From positions 54,074 through 76,760 of the forward strand of contig NWUY0300014763.1 of assembly GCA_004151065.3 (NCBI GenBank): a DNA stretch of 22,687 nucleotides. Direction: 5' to 3'. Below are positions 10,078 through 19,740 of the stretch, in pieces. Origin of the DNA: Larix sibirica. Lineage: Eukaryota > Streptophyta > Pinopsida > Pinales > Pinaceae. How positions within the stretch are numbered: position 1 is the first letter of the stretch; every line of letters begins with the position of its first letter. Below the pieces are notes generated by a model. The model did not search any database and was not told the DNA's origin. It saw nothing but the letters and a program-made list of their open reading frames with translations. Made by a program: the position numbers and the translations under genes.

Positions 10078-10413
10078 TTTTTTTATTGCGCCGCCAAGTG
10101 CGGTAAATGTGGCACGGGTGGGGTGATCTATATCAAATGAAATCATAAGATTTGTTTGAAGATGGCAGCTAGTTCTAGAAGTAACACGATGGCCAAGCTT
10201 CTGGCGCTTAGGAGTCTTCTTTGGTTTTCCTCGAAAAGAGGTATTATCTCCATGATAGTATTTGGTGACTCACAAGTCATCATTAATTGGACAGAATGGA
10301 TTCACGATATCAATGCCATTCTATTAAAGCTATGGATGGACAATGTGAGATCTTTGATCAACTCCTTTGCTCGCATTGGGCCCTCGCACGAAGTTGAGGG
10401 ACCTTTTAGATGC
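10078..10413 (+). other. RNase H domain of LINE ORF2 (inactive), copy 2
   Basis: This C-terminal RNase H resembles the one known in plant L1 elements. Visible are CGTGGVIYI, SNTMAKLLALRSLL and VFGDSQVIINW. The first catalytic Asp position, normally in a DGAAK context, reads YCAAK (Tyr at 10084-10086). The catalytic Glu of the AELLAL motif is Lys (10195-10197). The Asp in FGDS (10267-10269) is kept. TGA at 10138-10140 interrupts the domain. The final H-x-x-R-E-x-N and A-D part is not recognisable before the undetermined base at 10414; in another frame the end reads DLLDALNLDS, which may be the frame-shifted remnant. Confidence 0.85.
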
Positions 10414-10888
10414 NTTGAACTTAGACTCGAAAAAAAATTTCATTCATTTACCATTACATCACAAGTAAACCAAATAAACGCCCTGGAACTTGATATTTGT
10501 GAGAGAATGTATAGCTTTTTCTTTGACAATCTAAAAATATATATGATTTTAAACCATAAAACAAATATGATTTCAAAGAATAAAGGAAACCAAAAACGCG
10601 GATGTTATATTGAATTTCTAGTTGGGACTTTAAAGAATAAAAGATGATGAAAAACAACAATTTTTAAGATAGTCATTTGTCTTCACTTTTTTTTAACAAC
10701 AATTACATAGATTTATTTTTAGTTTAATATAGAACATTTCAATTTCTATTAAGATTAAAATTTAGAAAAGAAAAAATAATTCCTAAAATTTTAAATAAAA
10801 TTTATAAACACCTTTTATTAAAACTTAAATTAAAATTAGTAAAAGTTAATTTCCATTAATTTGCCACCACACTACCATTTAATTAACC

Positions 10889-11022
10889 AAACCCTTTATA
10901 TGTAATTAATATAAATAATTTTAATAAAATGTTTCTTAAAAAATCTAAAACCGTTAGACAAACCCTTTATATGTAATTAATATTAATAATTTCAATAATA
11001 AAGTTTACTTAAAAATCTAAAA
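10889..11022 (+). repeat. Tandem duplication, 71-bp period
   Basis: Units 10889-10950 and 10960-11022 both begin AAACCCTTTATATGTAATTA and end AAAAATCTAAAA, with a few substitutions and small indels. A nine-base spacer (CCGTTAGAC) separates them. Confidence 0.85.
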
Positions 11023-11151
11023 GATATTGCAACATACAATAATCTATTGCATTGGGTTCATCATTAAATTCAATTTCATCACTGATTACATATGGATTGT
11101 TGTTTGAATTTTTTTTATGTATCTCATCATAGCCTAAGTTTTTAGCATAGT

Positions 11152-11271
11152 CTAGGTAGACCAATAAATAATGAGCAGCTAGATCCTAAAGTTACGGCTG
11201 GCAGTTCATTATAGCCTAAGTAGAGCAATAAATAATGAGCATCCAGATCCTAAAGTTCTGGCTGGGAGTTC
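11152..11271 (+). repeat. Tandem duplication, 64-bp period
   Basis: Units 11152-11207 and 11216-11271 share CAATAAATAATGAGCA, then CAGATCCTAAAGTT or a one-base variant, and end in GGCTGGCAGTTC or GGCTGGGAGTTC. GGGAGTT is repeated once more at 11274-11280. Confidence 0.85.
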
Positions 11272-11708
11272 TTGGGAGTTCAAAGAATCTCTCGAAAGAA
11301 GGATAGCCATCATTTTTAGGAAAAAAAACAATTATTTTACGACGGTGCCAGTTGTCATCTTAAGTAGAGCATTTGACTCTCTTATAAAATAAAAATAAAA
11401 TATACAGACATAGCCATGTGGTTTAATGTAAAGACCTATGTTCCTTATAAATAGTAGAGAATTAGTATCCAATCTCATATTATTTGAATGTCCTTTAACT
11501 CGTTTTTAGAGGTGTTATTTAATAGTAGTGGACCACTTAGTAGGATCATCTTAAAAATGCAATATGTGTTATTTTATTTTAGATCAGTGGGACCATCATA
11601 AATTTGCAATAAGAGGTCTATTATATAGACATGGCATTTTTCTAAAAACTGAATAGTTGAACAAATAAATTTGAATGTGAAAGTTGATTGAGATATTAAA
11701 AAAATGGA

Positions 11709-12173
11709 GAGGGAGGTGTGTCGGAGATTTTTTTTTTATTCTTTTTAGGGAATATAGAATCAATCTTGGTATGCGGTGTAGGGAATGTCATTAACAAGAA
11801 AGTGGAGCGTTATGCTTTATATTTGGGATTGAAGCAATTTGCCTCTCTCGGAATTCAATTGTTAGTGGTGATATGAGATTCTCTTCTAATTATTTCTCAA
11901 TCTAGGCATATACAGGAAATTGTGGATCAAATTGCAGGAAAACTTCATAAACGTATTATTGTCCTTCTCCTTCAAATTCTGAATATTCAGTTCTAACATG
12001 TTCAATTGGAAATTAATGCTTTAGCGAATAAATTAGCACATGAAGTGTCGAGCATACCTCGAGGGTGTATAAAAAAAATGGAGGCCGACTTTTGTCATGT
12101 TGGATCCCCTAATGTTTTATATGCAAGTTTTAATTTTCCCATTCATCAAGAACCAAGTCATGTCATACACTAA
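11709..12173 (+). pseudogene. Second RNase H remnant, source element unknown
   Basis: One frame from 11709 to the TAA at 12171 reads as a plant retroelement-type RNase H with two internal stops. It shows EGGVS, then LGNIESILVCGVGN, KKVERYALYLGLKQ, an LVVI-stop-DSLLIISQ segment, and HVQLEINALANKLAHE. The catalytic Glu (11805-11807) and the middle Asp (11877-11879) are present; the Gly before that Asp is TGA (11874-11876); TAA at 11994 precedes the conserved His (11997-11999); the last acidic position is Asn in NALANKLA. No DGxxK start is seen. No reverse transcriptase precedes it and no integrase follows, so a 5'-truncated LINE or a captured fragment are both possible. It is not a copy of the RNase H at 10078. 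Confidence 0.72.
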
Positions 12174-12913
12174 TTACTAGAAATGACAACATGAAGGTTT
12201 AATGCACCCATCACTCCATCAGACCATGTGGAGGTTTTTAGGCTCTTTGGTAAATGAAGCTTCTCAAGCACATTCGGTTCGCACATATGGTATTAAATCC
12301 TAAATGCATGGAGGTACCTCCAGGTAGTTTTGTCAGGAATCTTTTCATTTAGGCGATAGCCTACATCAATTACATTGCCATTTTGCATTTGTGAGTAGCG
12401 TTGGACGGAGGTGGTCTAGTGTGAGTAGTGATTTTGGAATGGTGGTGCAGAACTCTATGGCTATTGATGCCTTCCTATACTTTGTAGATATCGATGCTTT
12501 CTCCTATCAAGGGAGTGACTTCTTGTTCTAGACAATGTTGGTTATGAGGAGCCCAATTCGTAGGTAATTTTTATTGGCTTTGATTGGATTCTATTGTTTC
12601 TCTAGTCTGAAAGGTTTGAGATTCAGGGATGTGGGAGGAAACAATATTTTATCTTTGTGCCTTAGGGGAACAGTATCTTAGTGTGGAATTTGTAGGGCAT
12701 GTTGTGGATTTTCTTCAGTAATTTATTGTGGATTGGGTGTAGGGTCCACCCTATACGTCACTTGGGGAGTTCGATATATAGGACTTTCGGGGGAGGTGTG
12801 TGACTTTGCTATAAAAAATCCTACAATTGACATGGAAAAACTCTTGAGGAACTCATTGAGGGCATTCTAGACACCGAGTTGATATACATGATATTCATAG
12901 GCAAATGTGATGG
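12174..12913. other. No recognisable gene
   Basis: All frames are interrupted and no domain, repeat or RNA gene is evident. It may be the 3' trailer of the element that supplied the RNase H remnant, but no poly(A) tail or target duplication supports that. Confidence 0.5.
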
Positions 12914-13303
12914 ATGAAATCACAAATGGAAGGTTTGATTGAAGCAATTCATCAGCTCACTACTCATGTCCCTACCCTAGATTCTCATCTAGACGAAGTA
13001 GAGAAAGCCACTCAACAACTTTCATCCCATACATCTTGTTTAGATATTCATATTGATGAAATGGAAGGGGTTGTTCGGCTATGTGAAACACAAGTGGAAA
13101 AAATTCTGACTACCTTGGCAAAACATGAAGATCTCTTGGATGGAAAGGATTCTAGAATGTATGATCATTCAAAAAGTAAGAATACTAATGGAAACTATGT
13201 TCGGTATCCCACCCATGTCAATGTCAATATATCTAGTTCAGACGAGCATGTTGATGAAGATCTAGATGATTGGGTCATGGGATGTGGAAATAGATCTGCT
13301 TAA
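12914..13303 (+). CDS. Hypothetical coiled-coil-like protein, 129 residues
   Basis: This uninterrupted frame begins at ATG 12914, two codons after an in-frame TGA at 12908, and ends at TAA. I do not recognise it. Residues 13-53 hold an imperfect internal repeat with a 21-residue step: HQLTTHVPTLDSHLDEVE (13-30) and QQLSSHTSCLDIHIDEME (34-51). Residues 1-75 have regularly spaced Leu, Ile and Val and many charged residues, as in a coiled coil. The C-terminal part is acidic (SSSDEHVDEDLDD). No signal peptide or membrane segment is seen. It could be a small host gene, one exon of a larger gene, or the gag-like end of a decayed retroelement. It stands out because its neighbours are all full of stops. 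Confidence 0.4.
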   Translation: MKSQMEGLIEAIHQLTTHVPTLDSHLDEVEKATQQLSSHTSCLDIHIDEMEGVVRLCETQVEKILTTLAKHEDLLDGKDSRMYDHSKSKNTNGNYVRYPTHVNVNISSSDEHVDEDLDDWVMGCGNRSA

Positions 13304-14207
13304 TTTCAATTTTTATGTTTTTTTTTGTAAAAAATTGTTAGGACAGTTTGTCAAAATCTATAGTGGTATAGTAATAGCTAGTCATTTTGAAATAGTTTTC
13401 AGACTTTGGATGACTATATATGGTGTTGATAGCTCTGTTGAAAATTTGGTTAGAAATTTGTAAACTATTACATTGTACTTTTTGAATTTGATTTTTTCGG
13501 TTGTTTATAATACAATATATCCATTCTAGTTATAAAAGAAAGAGATATAAAAAAATAAAATAAAAATTGGTTTAACAAATATTAACAAAGTATACTTTTT
13601 AATTCTTTGAAAAATTATAAGATGGGAAAAAACTAATATTATCAAAAATTTATTAACTCTAATTTAGAAGATTAAAAACGATTTCATTGTTATCGCCAAA
13701 ATAAAAAATAAAATCAACATTATTTTTACTAAAATAAGAAGAAACTCTCATGATATCTATGTGATGGATCATTTCTAAATTGTCATGGAATACAAAATTT
13801 GTCATCTTGGTGATACTACGAAGGTCCACCATGAAAAGCACAAGTTGTCTTCGAATGTCCTACATGATGAGCCCCTTAATTGCTCGCTTGTGCTTAATAT
13901 CCTTTCTTAACTATTTTACCTTGCATATCCCTCCGAATACTAACTTCCATACTTGATATATTGCCATAATTATCAATCATTAGTCATTTCAATATATATA
14001 CTATTTGCTTTAAATTGATGTTTGGCATAATTATGAGATAAAAATGACATGATATTTGGGTTTCATATGTAACTTGATCAAGAAGTGTCATTTTCATATG
14101 TTGTGGAAAAGTATGTTTTGAATCTTGTCATGAAGAATGCTAACGGATATGATTCCATAGCCTCCTACCAAATGACACCAACAAATCTAATTCCATGGCC
14201 TCATGTC
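13304..14207. other. AT-rich stretch without gene
   Basis: No coding frame, RNA gene or clear repeat. Runs of A and T are frequent at 13480-13740. The last part (about 14130-14224) is the target site of the retro-insertion that follows. Confidence 0.6.
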
Positions 14208-14224
14208 AAATGTTGCTGACAAAT
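14208..14224 (+). repeat. Target-site duplication, left copy
   Basis: AAATGTTGCTGACAAAT at 14208-14224 matches 15471-15487 with one difference. It immediately precedes the inserted sequence. Confidence 0.85.
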
Positions 14225-15470
14225 CCCCGGATGGGATGATAGATGGCGCGTGACGAACTACACGTGGGGAATGGTGAGGAGGGTAGGGCGAGTGTATTTA
14301 ATTTGTCTCGTCCCTGGTTTAATGAGCAATCCTATGAACATGTCAGCGCTTAGTCGCATCACTTGGTTTGGAGGTTTAATGTGGTGTCCTTCCCAACGAT
14401 TATGCACTAGTATGTGGAGGATGGCCTTAATTTCGCATGGGGTGGAGGTGATTTCTTATCTATTAAATATCTTCTCACCTAGTTTTTCGCTTACTTTGGC
14501 CATGATTTTGATGAAGCAACTATAGTGGGGGGATCCTATTTCTTGCAGGCACCCCGGTCAGCCTCTTGATTGCATTATTGGGTTAATATGGATTTGAAGT
14601 ATGATGGGTTTATAGGGATCTGGTTCTAGAACATGCATATCCTCAGGCTCAGGGGATGCTCTCGTCGTGGTTTTGTTTTCAATCCTCAGGCCTGGATATC
14701 TCTGGATTCTCCTCCACTATCTACTATTTCAAGCGAACAATCCTCGTCGAGGGGCATTGATCTTTTGGTGGGAAACAAAGCGTCTCAGACTGACAAGAAG
14801 AAGAGAAAATGGTCCTATATGGTGGAATGGTTCGATGATATAGGAAATTCGCTTGTATATGGGGATAGCTTTCCACCACCTTTACCTCATCCTGATATGA
14901 CGCCTCTTTTGATGAATTCTAGTAAGCCTTATGTGCTCATTGCTCTAAGTATATGCACTTGAATTCTGAGGAAAGTTATCCTTTGGTTCATGCCTTGTGT
15001 GATATGCATTTTAAACATCGTCACCACATGGAATATATCTCTTTTAGATTGGAATTAATGGATAAGAAAATCTCTATTATTCTCTCTATCCTCTTTGGTC
15101 ATGGCTCGAGCTCGCCTCAAATGGTTATTATCTATCATGGCACCATTTTTGTGCAGGATGGGGTTTCCATTCAGGAACCAAGATGCCAAAATATTTAGTT
15201 TTATGTCTGTTCTATCTCAGTTTTTATGTCAGTTTCGTCTGTTCTGTCTTAGTTTTAGTATTTCTACAGGTCCCCCTTCAAGGACTAGATATGTATAAGA
15301 CCATTACTTTTGTTTCAAGGCTCAAAGGCTTTCTTTTTATAAAATGTATAGGTATCAGTCTCTATTGACTGTTCAGGGTATCAGCTATCGGAGGGTATCT
15401 ATCCCATCTCTCGGACTCTATTGTGTACTTTTCTTTATGATATAATATAATGTTTCTCTGACTTACAAAA
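14225..15470 (+). mobile_element. Retro-insertion with degenerate coding sequence and A-tract
   Basis: A 1.25-kb block is bounded by a 17-bp direct repeat and ends in ACTTAC followed by a run of seven A's that continues three bases into the right-hand repeat. This is the signature of target-primed retrotransposition by LINE machinery. The end region (ATGATATAATATAATG shortly before the A run) resembles the tails of plant LINEs. Inside are decayed frames on the plus strand, including 14633-14962, then a shift to 14953-15198, the latter Ser/His-rich and ending in EPRCQNI. I recognise no reverse transcriptase, so this may be a processed copy of a host transcript or a non-autonomous LINE derivative that lost ORF2. 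Confidence 0.75.
14633..15198 (+). pseudogene. Unidentified decayed coding sequence inside the retro-insertion
   Basis: Two plus-strand frames join by a shift near 14945: 14633-14962 (basic KKKRKWSYMVEW, then a Pro-rich SFPPPLPHPDM) and 14953-15198 (EESYPLVHALCDMHFKHRHH, then RLELMDKKISIIL). Upstream, 14250-14525 has another open stretch of 91 codons. No family is recognised. Its position inside a target-site duplication suggests reverse-transcribed coding RNA. Function cannot be stated. Confidence 0.35.
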
Positions 15471-15487
15471 AAATGTTGCTAACAAAT
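15471..15487 (+). repeat. Target-site duplication, right copy
   Basis: AAATGTTGCTAACAAAT at 15471-15487; one base differs from the left copy (A for G). The A run of the insertion overlaps its first three bases. Confidence 0.85.
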
Positions 15488-16026
15488 TATGTCTTGTAGA
15501 AAGATGAAAATTTAGACTATGTATCCTCCTGCTAATGTTGTTGGCGATTTTTTGTTGATGAATTATCCTTGCATGTGCTATAAAATTTGGAGTTATCTCA
15601 AGAAATGGATTGGTGTTGTGAAATGTATCATAAAGGAAAATTTTATTACAAAATACCATAGTCTATAATTATGGGGGTTTGGATTATGCATCTCACCACA
15701 TGGAATATCAAGCAAGATGGGAAATATATCAAGGTATCCACATAGAAATTCAAGTAGTTATGGAACTCCAAGTAGTTGGCCACTTCTTAGATGATTCATA
15801 ATGGCAAGAAACAAATTGTTGATTTGTAGGAATTCTAGTAGAGAGAGCCACAAATTCCATAGGTTTTTTTTCAAGGAATCTATGAGATTATCTCTATATG
15901 TAAATTAATTTATGTATCTTATGATATTATGATAGGTTAGAAAACATAACTAGAAAGAACTAGGTTCAATTACTATTCATTTGTCATTGTAATTTTGAAT
16001 TCCTTCTTAATGTGATATCAAATTTA

Positions 16027-16135
16027 TTATTTTCATTTTTTTTGTTTTGTGAAAAGCATTATTTTTAGGGATTCGATCTCTTGCTTGCTTCATAGTAAGG
16101 GCTTACTCTGAAGGCACAACCAATTGTTGAATCCC
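16027..16135 (-). mobile_element. Possible tRNA-derived SINE remnant
   Basis: Read on the minus strand, GGTTGTGCC (16121-16113) resembles a degenerate polymerase III A box, and GATCGAATCC (16078-16069) resembles the B box, about 34 bases apart. An A-rich tail follows (ACAAAACAAAAAAAATG, complementary to 16034-16050). The B box fit is good; the A box has about two mismatches. No cloverleaf folds well, so this is not a tRNA gene. No target-site duplication was found. Confidence 0.3.
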
Positions 16136-17119
16136 CTTTTCCCATAGGTTCAAATGATTGTTATTTATTTTCCCAAGGTTGTAGGTTTCTTTGATTCCTT
16201 TCTTGTATGTTCATTACTATTTCCATTTTATTATATAGTTGCATGTGTTCAAGAGTCCATGAATTTTTTAGTTTCATGTTCCATGGTTGAAGAATTCATT
16301 GTCCTTTCATTATCTATCTACACCTACTTGTATATTCATATTATAACATGGCATGTATATGTTATTGGTTGAGGAATCAATGTGCTAGTATGGATAATGT
16401 ACTAAAAATTAGATTTTCTAATTTCCATAGAATAAATTTCTTTGTTTGAGTGGTATGTGATTCCCTTTTCACCGTGCCATGATCCCATATCTGGTCAAGG
16501 AAACACTTTACTTGATTTCATTAGATTATATTTAATTTCCATCAATTATTTTCAATTCCTATAAGGTAAATGCATTATACAACAATGAACTAAAGTACCA
16601 AATGAGAATGATCTATCCAAGGAAACCCATGCTAAAAAAATTCCCACAGCTTTAGTCTATGCATAAGAAATAACACATAGGTTCTCATCACATATCACTA
16701 TAATATAGATCATTCAGTAGTATTTGAAGTCTTCAAGGTTGCATTGATTGTGCATAGAACTTCATAATCCTTCACTCCCTAGTTCATAATTTATGTGCAA
16801 GTTAGAGATTTGACAACCTTTATTATTACAATTCTTTGCATCACCACTACATAGTTCACATTATATCAATTTAAAAATATTTATTACACTGCCAACCTTC
16901 ATAAAATGCTAACTCATCAAAACTATGAATATTTACAAAGCTTCTCTTCAATATTTTTTAACATGGAAATAAAATGTTAAAGAAAACCAATTAATTCATA
17001 ATATTTTCTTAAGGTTTGATAAGCCAATTTTTATCTCTATGTATGGTTACAATCATCATCATCACTAATATCATTTATAAATTAAATATTTATAACTAAA
17101 CAATATTAATATAGGGGAA

Positions 17120-17246
17120 ATAATGTTTAATGGTTAAGAACATGCAATTCTTCTTATGAGGTCAGGAAATAGGCTATGTACACCTCTATACATAAAAAAA
17201 TCAAATATTAAAAAAAAGAAAAAGAAAAAAAGAAAAAGAAAAAAAC
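17120..17246 (+). mobile_element. Possible tRNA-derived SINE remnant with A-rich tail
   Basis: TGGTTAAGAAC (17131-17141) matches a polymerase III A box at 10 of 11 positions, and the following ATGCAATTCTTCTTATGAGG resembles the anticodon-arm part of a tRNA-like SINE head. The B box is not recognisable (GGTCAGGAAAT instead), perhaps through deletion. A long A-rich tail of AAAAAG-type units follows. No target duplication was found. Confidence 0.25.
17207..17246 (+). repeat. A/G simple-sequence tract
   Basis: Runs of five to seven A's separated by single G's, on the plus strand. It could be a retroelement tail or an ordinary microsatellite. Confidence 0.85.
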
Positions 17247-18439
17247 ATGAAATTAGATTATTACATTGAAATTGTAATTAAATTAGTATAAACAATAATT
17301 AATTAAAAATTATGATTTGAGAGTTGATATGTTTGAAGTGTGTATTGGTGATTATATATTTTGACAGTATTGAGTAGATAATTTATGTACAGTTATTGTG
17401 AGTAAAACAAAAATCTATTACAATGTAGATTTAGCTTAAATCCTTCACCAATGTGTAAATGTATGAGTAAGATATAAGAACTTGTAATTTATGTTGATAA
17501 CTATATGTTTTTAAAATTTATATCAATAGATAATTAGTGTACATATGTCATGTATTTTTGTGGATATTAATGTGATTGAATGTGCAAGTTATTGCATCAA
17601 AAATAGGTAGGTACCAAAAGTACTTACTCATGGGGTTGTGCAATCATGAGTACGGGATAAATGGATCTTAGTTGAAAGAAAAATAAATGAACAAAAATAT
17701 CTAACACTGATGCAATGCCACACAAAAGAAACTAGCTAAAGAAGGATAAAAAACATGATGAAAAGAATTGTGTATTATTATTAACAAAATAATGAAGTTT
17801 GAGACACACCTTGGTGTTGGACGAAATTGATGTGGACCTTTGCAGCCAACCCAAGAGAGGGTTATTATTCTCCGTTAATGCTATATTCCCAACCAAACGA
17901 TGTATGTAAAGGACTCTGAATGGTGAAAGGAAAGGGATACAAATGGTTATCTACCTCTGTGTAGGAAATCCAACACTAGAACCATCTTATTATGAATGTG
18001 TATGGTATTATGGAATGACCTTGATGGATATTACTTAAAGTAAAATATGTGGACATTTCTTAGATCTTACTCCAATGTGAATAGTCCATTTCATTGATGA
18101 CTTAGTGGGATAATGATAGGTATTGGAGAACATATCAAAGGCTATTTTTAAAAATAAAGGTCTGCGATTGTCCACATTCAACCACTACACTATTTTGGAT
18201 GGTAGATAGTAATGATGATTAATTGAGTTTTGTTTTGGCCCATGTTGTGGTTTTTGAGGCTTTTAGTACACCATACCTACATGGATTTTTAGGGAAATTC
18301 TATATAATTACATTTTATGTTGAACTATTGACTTTAGCTTGTTTTTTGGTCATATTACTATGGTAATATGGTGATGGGAGTGATGGAAATGGGGTTAATA
18401 CTACTGTAAATGATGTATAATGGTGATGGAACTCATGAC

Positions 18440-19740
18440 AAAGTAGGTGAGAAAAATTAGGTTGTTAATAGTTTCCCCCTTATTTGAGCTTAGTGTATGG
18501 TCGAAATACATCATAGGTTTTCCTTTCTTTCGATCCATATCGAACAATGAGCACTCAGATGAAAAACAAGGGCGAGGAAGGAAAATGAGTCCCCCCTCCA
18601 AGGGGGCTACAGAGGCCCTACCTGTAGACAAATTCACCAAAGATGTGAGTTGTATATAGTCTCAAAATAAATGAGGCAGGCATCCCCATGCTCATATCAA
18701 TGTCTCAATACAACCTACGATCAAGACCAAGAAGGGTCTAGTCAATTACATGAGTAATTGTTGGGTACAATACATCATGGGGGTCAAAGAGGGACCCAAA
18801 TCAAGTACATAAATATGGTCTAACCATAGTTAATTTGAAGTGCCTGAGTGGGAATGATGGCATCCTAATGGTATTACAAATCACAGTAATTGAAGCCGCA
18901 TTGAAACTAGAGGGGCCCAATATATGAAAGGAGTGATAGTGTGAGACAAATTCTCATAGGTGGCTCAAACTATTGAAAGACTGAGCCAAATAGGTCTAGG
19001 GAATTGCAACTAAAACTATATCATTGTCACCAATGTAACCTAGACACCACAAGAAGCCAAGAACTGAAGGGATTCTAGAATAGACTCAAGAGCTATCTAG
19101 GGATTCATAAGTGTCTAGGATCTTCAACCAAGCTTGGATATGGGAACCACCACACTATACAATTCTCAATGGTGTGATAATAAGTTGATGTCGATCACGT
19201 AAGAACCGGTTTATCTAAGGGGCAATGAGGTCTCACCTCAGTTGGTCCAAGGTAACCCATCAATGATGGTTATGGGGCCAAGNTGCCTCTAAGCCTATCC
19301 TCTAGAATACATGTGCTAAAGGATATAGAGGGAGACCTATGGAAAACAAAGCAATGAGGGTTCTTTGTTTATTAGAATGAGGTATGTCATTGGGTTATAA
19401 AGAGAAGTAGGACTAAGACACTAAAGGGGGGATAAAGAGTCATAGAACGAGGAACTCAAACTTCCTTTATTCATAGTAAGAAGGCCTGACCTGGTTGCAT
19501 ATGTGGAACTTTTGATAATATTAGGGAAGGGACACAATGGGATAACTATGGGACCTAAGTGCAATGGGAATATTCACTGAGGTAAAATGAGGGTGTTGAG
19601 GTCAAAACTATGTGGGGGCTAACATTAGAAATGTTCCATGGGTGACACATTGCAAAAAAGTTTGAATAAAGGCGACTAGGGTGTAGTGTCCCTCTTTGGC
19701 TAGTATGGTTTTGTGACATCCAGAGAGGGTGAGTTTTGAT
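18440..19740. other. Purine-skewed block without gene
   Basis: From about 18540 to 19740 the plus strand becomes visibly richer in G and A than its neighbours (for example GGGCGAGGAAGG and AGGGAAGGGACACAATGGG). Frames of 70-79 codons exist on both strands at 18401-18659 but overlap each other and show no domain. A short perfect stem, CCCCCT-CCA-AGGGGG, lies at 18592-18606. An undetermined base is at 19283. The block may be an old, unrecognised repeat. Confidence 0.4.

Larger units (their letters stand above)
4202..10413 (+). mobile_element. L1-type LINE, copy 2, nearly full length
   Basis: This is a second, longer copy of the same plant L1-type LINE: leader (4202-4715), ORF1 (4716-6479) and ORF2 (6460 to about 10413) with endonuclease, reverse transcriptase, zf-RVT and RNase H. 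The total of about 6.2 kb fits a nearly complete element. No poly(A) tail or target-site duplication is convincing; the RNase H loses similarity just before the undetermined base at 10414, and the 8-A run at 10430 is too weak to call a tail. Both ORFs are broken in many places, so the element is not autonomous. Confidence 0.9.
6460..10413 (+). pseudogene. LINE ORF2 polyprotein, copy 2
   Basis: ORF2 of an L1 element encodes the endonuclease and reverse transcriptase for target-primed insertion. The span of about 1318 codons matches the usual length. Order: endonuclease (6460-7147), linker with the SRALWIARGDHNT segment (about 7440-7490), reverse transcriptase (about 7722-8970), zf-RVT (about 9570-9790) and RNase H (about 10078-10413). 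Breaks seen: an 8-base deletion near 6957; TAG at 7220, 7289 and 7307; a frame change near 7620; TAA at 7696; TAG at 8101 (probably from CAG); a one-base loss near 8150; frame changes near 9382 and 9680; TGA at 10138. The start at ATG 6460 (or 6469) overlaps the end of ORF1. Confidence 0.92.
10414..11708. other. AT-rich stretch between LINE and RNase H remnant
   Basis: It opens with an undetermined base (10414), after which the similarity to the LINE is lost. No coding sequence is recognised. It contains two short tandem duplications (10889-11022 and 11152-11271) and a TATAAATA at 11446-11453, which is expected by chance in such AT-rich DNA. Confidence 0.6.
15488..18439. other. AT-rich intergenic DNA
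   Basis: No gene found. The 72-codon frame at 16154-16372 is hydrophobic only because the DNA is T-rich and has no family resemblance. The region contains two weak SINE candidates (16027-16135 on the minus strand and 17120-17246 on the plus strand) and an A/G tract (17207-17246). Confidence 0.6.

Noticed and set aside
11446-11453. TATAAATA promoter element
   Set aside because: Expected by chance in this AT-rich stretch and no gene starts at a suitable distance.
16069-16123. tRNA gene on the minus strand
   Set aside because: The B box is good but acceptor, D and T stems do not pair, so at most a SINE head.
16154-16372. 72-codon hydrophobic frame resembling a membrane protein
   Set aside because: Hydrophobicity follows from T-rich DNA; no family resemblance or context.
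18401-18659. Overlapping 79- and 70-codon frames on opposite strands
   Set aside because: Each could be the shadow of the other; neither shows a domain or continues beyond the local block.
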